Part shown: positions 59,220 to 64,000 of the stretch, piece after piece
Position numbering within the stretch: the first letter of the stretch is position 1
Layout of the letters: every line of letters begins with the position of its first letter
From: Porites lobata
Lineage: Eukaryota > Cnidaria > Anthozoa > Scleractinia > Poritidae
DNA: 64,000 bases
Direction: 5' to 3'
Assembly (NCBI GenBank): GCA_942486035.1
Contig: CALNXK010000095.1
Location: 356,001-420,000, forward strand
Translations under genes and position numbers: made by a program
Notes under the pieces: generated by a model
Told to the model about the DNA's origin: nothing
What the model saw: the letters and a program-made list of their open reading frames with translations, nothing else
The model's database searches: none

Positions 59220-60010
59220 TAGCTTTCTTACTACTTACACGAATGGAAACAGGACATGAAACCCAGAAGAAAGCAATCATATTATAAGCCTGCAAACCTG
59301 GGCTTCCCAATCGAAAACAAAACATATAAGTAGGTTAAGAATAAATTTCATGACTGTTAATCGCACTTCGGTTAAATAAAAGAACGTCAGTTTATTTCCG
59401 ATATTAAAGTGATATAATTCTTTTATATTACGGATTCCTTTGTATTTTCTGATTTAATTCCCTTTGATTTATTTTCTCGCGCTATCATGAGAATTCAGAG
59501 CCAGAAACCCTGCATTGAGCTCTTGGTCTTGGTAACTGAGCATTTGGAATCAATTCATTATTACTAGGAAAAAGGAACATTGTAAAAATATTTGACATTT
59601 TCACAACAAGAGGAGAAAGGTAATTGCATGCCATTAATAAAATTCACTTTCTCGTCAGTAAGCCGAAGACAATACTGGGCCGATTATTAAAAGGAAGGCA
59701 TTTAATACCTAAAACTAACAGTTGCTGTATGAATTTGCCGTCATTTATTTAGTTTCATAGATGTAACCGACTAAATAGTGACATGACTGCCATATAAATA
59801 GTCTTCGTTAGATGACATTTAAGATACAGAGCAAAACGGAGAAGGAGAACTGTACAAAATTAATATATATTGAGACCGAACTTCCCCGAAATTTGGTAAA
59901 TTTTACAAATAGACAGGTAAAGTTAGTTGAAAACAATGTGTTATTTGCCACTTGAAAGATTACCGTTTTTGGTCTCACATGATTTTCGGTCAACTAGGGC
60001 TAAGAATACA
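59220..60010 (+). repeat. Receptor upstream module, copy before receptor 8
   Basis: Matches 34840-35760: TAATCGCACTTCGGTTAAAT, TTGGTAACTGAGCATTTGGA, TTCACAACAAGAGGAGAAAG, GAAGGCATTTAAT. It is a more diverged copy than the 40-50 kb units. Confidence 0.7.
59826..59921 (+). promoter_or_regulatory. Candidate first exon and 5' splice site, receptor 8
   Basis: The shared block CAGAGCAAAACGGAGAAGGA leads to AAATAGACAG|GTAAAGTTAG, GT at 59917, about 0.7 kb before the acceptor near 60624. Confidence 0.45.
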
Positions 60011-60659
60011 TTTCTCAAGACGTGATGTGGTTTTTATACAAGTTAAAATATAAATAAGCAAAGAAAATTCAAAAAAGGGAAAATGCTTGAATTCATAGTC
60101 CCCTTTCAAAGATTACTTTTAAAAGAAGAAATTTGAAAGGAAGCCACAGCATTTTTAGTGTTGCTGAATTCATTCTTAGAAGCAATTTTTTACCAGTAGG
60201 GAATTCTGTTTAAAACCAAATTGAGCACCGCCCTACCATGAACTTACCTAGGCTAGTGGACGCTAAGATACGCACGATAGCTGATGGGTAAATGCTTCAC
60301 GTAGTAAAGGCAACTGCGATTGGAACCGGGAATGCATTTTTTCAAATACATTTTCATTTTCATATCCAAAATCGCTAACAAGTGAAAATTTTATCCACAA
60401 TTAAAACGAAAAAAGGAAATAGTGACATATTCTATTTGGAGCGTAATATTTCTTCAGTTGTTGCAGCTAGCTCTCCTTGTTGAAGAAAATTTTTGAAAGA
60501 TGAAAGAGGAAAACCCAACTATTACTTCGTAATAACTGCTAAACTACTGGAGATACAAATTTTGACTTCGTTGATAGTCGATTACTGTACTTATTATTTT
60601 TTATTTTATCATTCTTTTTAGCAGGCAGGCAATTTATAGTAGCATCGTGACCTGTTATC

Positions 60660-61673
60660 ATGGCCTACAGTTTTCAAACAGGACCGAGTTCCCACGATCC
60701 ACTAGGACGTTCGCGCACCGAAATCAGTTTGGAAGTGGCCTTGTCTATTCTTATTTGCCTCATCTCCATCCTCAACAATTTCTTAGTCGTCTATGTTGTC
60801 AATAAAGACTCCAGACTCAAGTGCGTAACGAATATATTCATCCTGAACCTGGCACTGACTGACATCTTTATGGCAACACTGTATATGCCTTTTTGGGTAA
60901 TAAGCCTCCACTCTGGGACTTGGATTTTTAGCGAGAAGTGGTGTCAGCTTTCTGCTGCGATTCTGTCTACCTTAGCAGCTACTTCTCACCTGACTATGGG
61001 GCTTATCGCCTTCAACCGATATGTCCGAGTCGTCAAACCAGCGATGTACAGCAGACTTTTCCCAAGCAATAGAAGGGCACGATTTTACTGCGCCCTCGTA
61101 TGGATAGCTTCTACACTTGTTGCAACACCGCCGTTGTACGGGTGGGGCAAGATAGCCTACCATCCCTCTTTTGCTATCTGCACTTTTTCCTGGAAAATTG
61201 AGCATATTTCATATGGCATAGTTCTTATGGCAGTACTGGTCAACGGAACCACAATTGCAATATTTCATTCCTACTACAAGATTTATAAGATTCTTAAAGA
61301 AAGCACTCAGAACCTGAATGCCCATAGCACAGAAGATGGAGCGGCATTATCAGAACGGCGTCGAACTGATATCAAACTCTTGAAAACCAGTTTCGCTGTC
61401 GTTTGTACATTTGTGGTGACCATGACACCAGGTTCTGTCCTTGTGATTTGCGAGACCGCTGGGTGTTTGATCCCCAGGACAATTTCTCTGGCAGCTGTTT
61501 ACCTCGTGTTTACCAGTAGTTTAGTAAATCCAATTATATACGGGCTTATGAATCCGCAGTTTCAAGCGGCCTTCAAAAGGGCTCTACGTTTTGGTCGGTG
61601 TGGAAACAATCAAATAAGTCAGGGGTGGACAGGAAATGGCATTCAGGCCTTGTCGCAAGGTTCGATGTCCTGA
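60660..61673 (+). CDS. Class A GPCR, receptor 8 (array paralogue)
   Basis: 337 residues, single exon; a T-rich tract and TAGCAG acceptor at about 60619-60624 lie 35 nt upstream. SSHDPLGRSRTE, N39-N40 in TM1 (others have D39 or G39), D68, C95 and a loop 2 cysteine, N119-R120-Y121, W148, PPLYGWGK, NPIIY. TM6 reads VTMTP: the proline is kept, but the WG of its sisters is lost. The C-terminus is longer than in receptors 5 and 6 and ends SQGSMS. ERRRTDIKLLKTSF in loop 3 groups it with receptor 7. Ligand unknown. Confidence 0.92.
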   Translation: MAYSFQTGPSSHDPLGRSRTEISLEVALSILICLISILNNFLVVYVVNKDSRLKCVTNIFILNLALTDIFMATLYMPFWVISLHSGTWIFSEKWCQLSAAILSTLAATSHLTMGLIAFNRYVRVVKPAMYSRLFPSNRRARFYCALVWIASTLVATPPLYGWGKIAYHPSFAICTFSWKIEHISYGIVLMAVLVNGTTIAIFHSYYKIYKILKESTQNLNAHSTEDGAALSERRRTDIKLLKTSFAVVCTFVVTMTPGSVLVICETAGCLIPRTISLAAVYLVFTSSLVNPIIYGLMNPQFQAAFKRALRFGRCGNNQISQGWTGNGIQALSQGSMS

Positions 61674-63439
61674 GACGATATGAGGACTCAGAATTAGCCT
61701 TCAGTACGTGCCTGTTTTTTTCAGGCAGGTAAAATCTTTTATCTCTTGTCTTGTAGTTAAATGAGATAGGACTGGATGCGAGCTCGTAAATATGTGATTT
61801 AACTGGTAGTAACCATAGGCCTTTGTCAAACGGCTGCCATTTTGTCCCGAGAAACTAAAGTAGCTTTGTTTTTCCTGTCTATCCTCGTTCCCAAGTTTTT
61901 CACTGCGAGGTCGAGAGTGGTAAATCAAAGCTTTTTCAGTCTCTCGAGACAATATGGCCGCCGTGTGACAAAGGCCTATAGATTAGTGAGTGCCTTCGGA
62001 GTTTTCTTAACTTTACCGTCAATCATTATTTCAAAATAAGAGAAAGGTCATTTTTAAATAATAATTGTTTCTATGCTCTCCACGTGGACGGCTTCATATT
62101 TCAAAATGTGTTGTTAATCCTCAAGTATGGTAAATAACAATGAATAGTAGATGGCAGAAATATTTGTTTTGTAAAAAGATAATATAAATACATCTCTACA
62201 AACGTCCCAGGCATGGTAACCTCAAAGTACATTCTGTCTTCTTTCGTTTAAATTCATTAAATAGACCACTTTCACGTTCCTTAGCTTATTCATTTATGGT
62301 GGGTGAATATTTAATGTTATTTTAAATTAACCTCGTTCCCAGGGCTTTTTCCGAACGAGGTTGGCAGTAAATTAACTAATGCATAAAATTAAACTTTGTT
62401 CTTTCACCAATTAATCAGTCAAAAGTTCAGTGACTGAGTGGTACTATTGGCTATAGCAGTGTCCAAGCGTCGCACTCAAGACTTGCCAGTTGTGAATAAG
62501 CAAGGCTTGAGTACTGCATTTTTGTTTAACTACCATTCGGCCATTGCAGAAATTTTTATTAAAGACTACTTTTTCACTTTTTGACTTTGGTGTACCATTT
62601 TCCATTAGCTTCCTCTCTTCCTCGGCACTTTTATAGGCTTCCGAAAAGCTCTGGAACAAGGCACCATGTTCTCTTGAGACAGACTGGAGATTTGATTAGT
62701 CCGCATACATCATAACCAAGAGAGGTTATAACTGAATTTCGTGCCGTGAAACTAAATCATAACACGTATGAAATAGGATTTCTTTAAAGAGTGATAGTGG
62801 ACAAAGCATTAATCTAGAAATCTGAATGACCTACATCTTAAGAAATTGTGGTTTACACCTGACCTAAGCATATTTTCTTTCAATTATTTTTACTGACTTT
62901 AATATTATAAGTTGACTTCTTTTATAACAGTCACAAAATAAAGTCGGAGAGAGAAGTCATCATGGGATCCCGAAGAAACCAACTGAAGTCGCAAACAAGA
63001 TATTAAGTCAAATAAAATTACGGCACCTTTCAAAAAACACGCGAACTCTGAAGTTCAGAAATCTATTGACGTTTGCGTTCTTTGCAGCCGTCAATTATCT
63101 TGGCTGATCTCTTAGCGGACCTCAAACAAGAGTTTTGTGTTTCTATGTTTCAAGGTTCCTTGCTTAACTTGTGATCGTAATTATGATTGACGACAGCGAA
63201 AACGCAATTTTGAAGGCGGCTTTTAAACTTCAGAGTTCGCGTGGTTTGAAAACCGCAGTGAAAACTGTTAATCGCACACTGGATATTGAATAGAGAAGTT
63301 ACTATTTTCTTCTTGGTTTCTTCACTTTGATATTTTACTTGGGTAACTTTAAGGATTCAGGAACACAAACCCGTTGTATTCGCTCCGATAATTACTGCGA
63401 ACGCGTAGTCTTATATACTTAAAGGGTGGGGAGCTGAGC
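61674..63439. other. 3' flank of receptor 8, no gene recognised
   Basis: A possible short inverted pair occurs at about 61822-61970 (CCTTTGTCAAACGGCTGCCATTTTGTC.. and ..AATATGGCCGCCGTGTGACAAAGG), enclosing TCTCGAGACAA- and CCCGAGAAAC-like inner arms, so a MITE-like element of about 150 bp is likely there. A second short pair (AACACGCGAACTCTGAAGTT at 63039, inverse near 63230) suggests another at about 63037-63250. Confidence 0.5.
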
Positions 63440-64000
63440 GTTGAATCCATTTGTAATGTATCATTATTTATTGCAAACGTTGAACAATTTTTCAAGTATA
63501 AGAGGAAGCAACTGCATGCGTTTAATAAAAATTAACATATTACTAACAAAGCCGAAAAGAATACCTGGGCCATTCATTTCTAGGCACTGTTCAGTTCTTA
63601 AGGTTAAGACGTAAAAGCTATTGACGACCTTTTGAATGTCAGTCATCTTTTTAGGATAATGACTCAGATGAAAATGTTTTCCTTTCAAGGACGAATCATG
63701 ATAAATTATACGTCTTACGATTAGTAGTTAACCATTGAAGATACATTTAAGAAAACCACAGTTTGAAAACACCACGAAAAACTAATCATGAAGACAGGGC
63801 TATTGAATGATTTCATGAAATTCAGTTGATTTCTTAATAACCTCATTAAACAATAGAGCGTTCGTTCTTGCGTATTCGGTGCTTAAAATTGAGTGTAACA
63901 GCTGACGCAATTTCCATCGTCCATCTCTCATTTCCTGATAGAAATTGCGTAGTAAGGAGTTTTGATTAGTCTGCATAAATGAGTTTCTGTTTTTGTTACC
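63440..64000 (+). repeat. Receptor upstream module, further copy, cut by the window end
   Basis: GAGCGTTGAATCCATTTGTAAT matches 28505; TAAGAGGAAGCAACTGCATGCG matches 35200; the last 100 bp (CATCTCTCATTTCCTGATAG, TTTTGATTAGTCTGCAT) match 34460-34540. A further receptor gene is likely to the right. Confidence 0.6.

Overview
The window looks like nuclear DNA of a cnidarian, most likely an anthozoan such as a reef coral or sea anemone. It is AT-rich and gene-sparse, has intron-type splice signals, and is crowded with short inverted-repeat DNA elements and broken LINE and Penelope-like retroelements. The organism call rests on this repeat landscape and on the type of receptor family; no taxonomic marker gene is present.

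The dominant content is a same-strand (+) array of rhodopsin-class (class A) GPCR genes. Receptor 1 (18734-19768) is a divergent relative. An unrelated class A receptor follows (23939-24940). Then come six close paralogues: 31367-32356, 36964-38206 (broken), 43223-44179, 47890-48846, 54753-55742 and 60660-61673. The six share an N-terminal HDPLGR-like motif, NRY in place of DRY, a PLYGWGK motif after TM4 and an NPIIYG TM7. The NRY and the C-terminal segment resemble melatonin-receptor-like GPCRs. None has the retinal-binding lysine, so they are not opsins. Each of the six, and receptor 1, has its whole coding region in one exon, preceded 18-37 nt upstream by a pyrimidine tract and CAG acceptor, which implies a separate noncoding first exon.

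Layout. 1-4 kb: a basic, low-complexity, repeat-containing hypothetical protein with a TATA box. 4-16.7 kb: mostly empty, with small inverted-repeat elements. 16.7-18.6 kb: a broken LINE and an inverted-repeat element just upstream of receptor 1. 20-23.7 kb: DNA-transposon remnants. 25-26 kb: two LINE fragments in opposite orientation. 26.2-29.9 kb: a large inverted duplication that copies the receptor upstream module. 31-61.7 kb: the receptor array, built by repeated segmental duplication; the clearest case is a tandem unit of about 4.65 kb carrying the receptors at 43 and 48 kb. 56-59 kb: Penelope-like, inverted-repeat and LINE insertions. 63.4 kb to the end: another copy of the receptor upstream module, suggesting the array continues beyond the window.

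The most notable single event is a 266-bp inverted-repeat element flanked by TA that sits inside the TM7 codons of the fourth receptor. It converts a canonical receptor into one with a foreign tail, or a pseudogene. Upstream modules with a recurrent 5' splice site suggest that duplication copied promoter and first exon together with each receptor.
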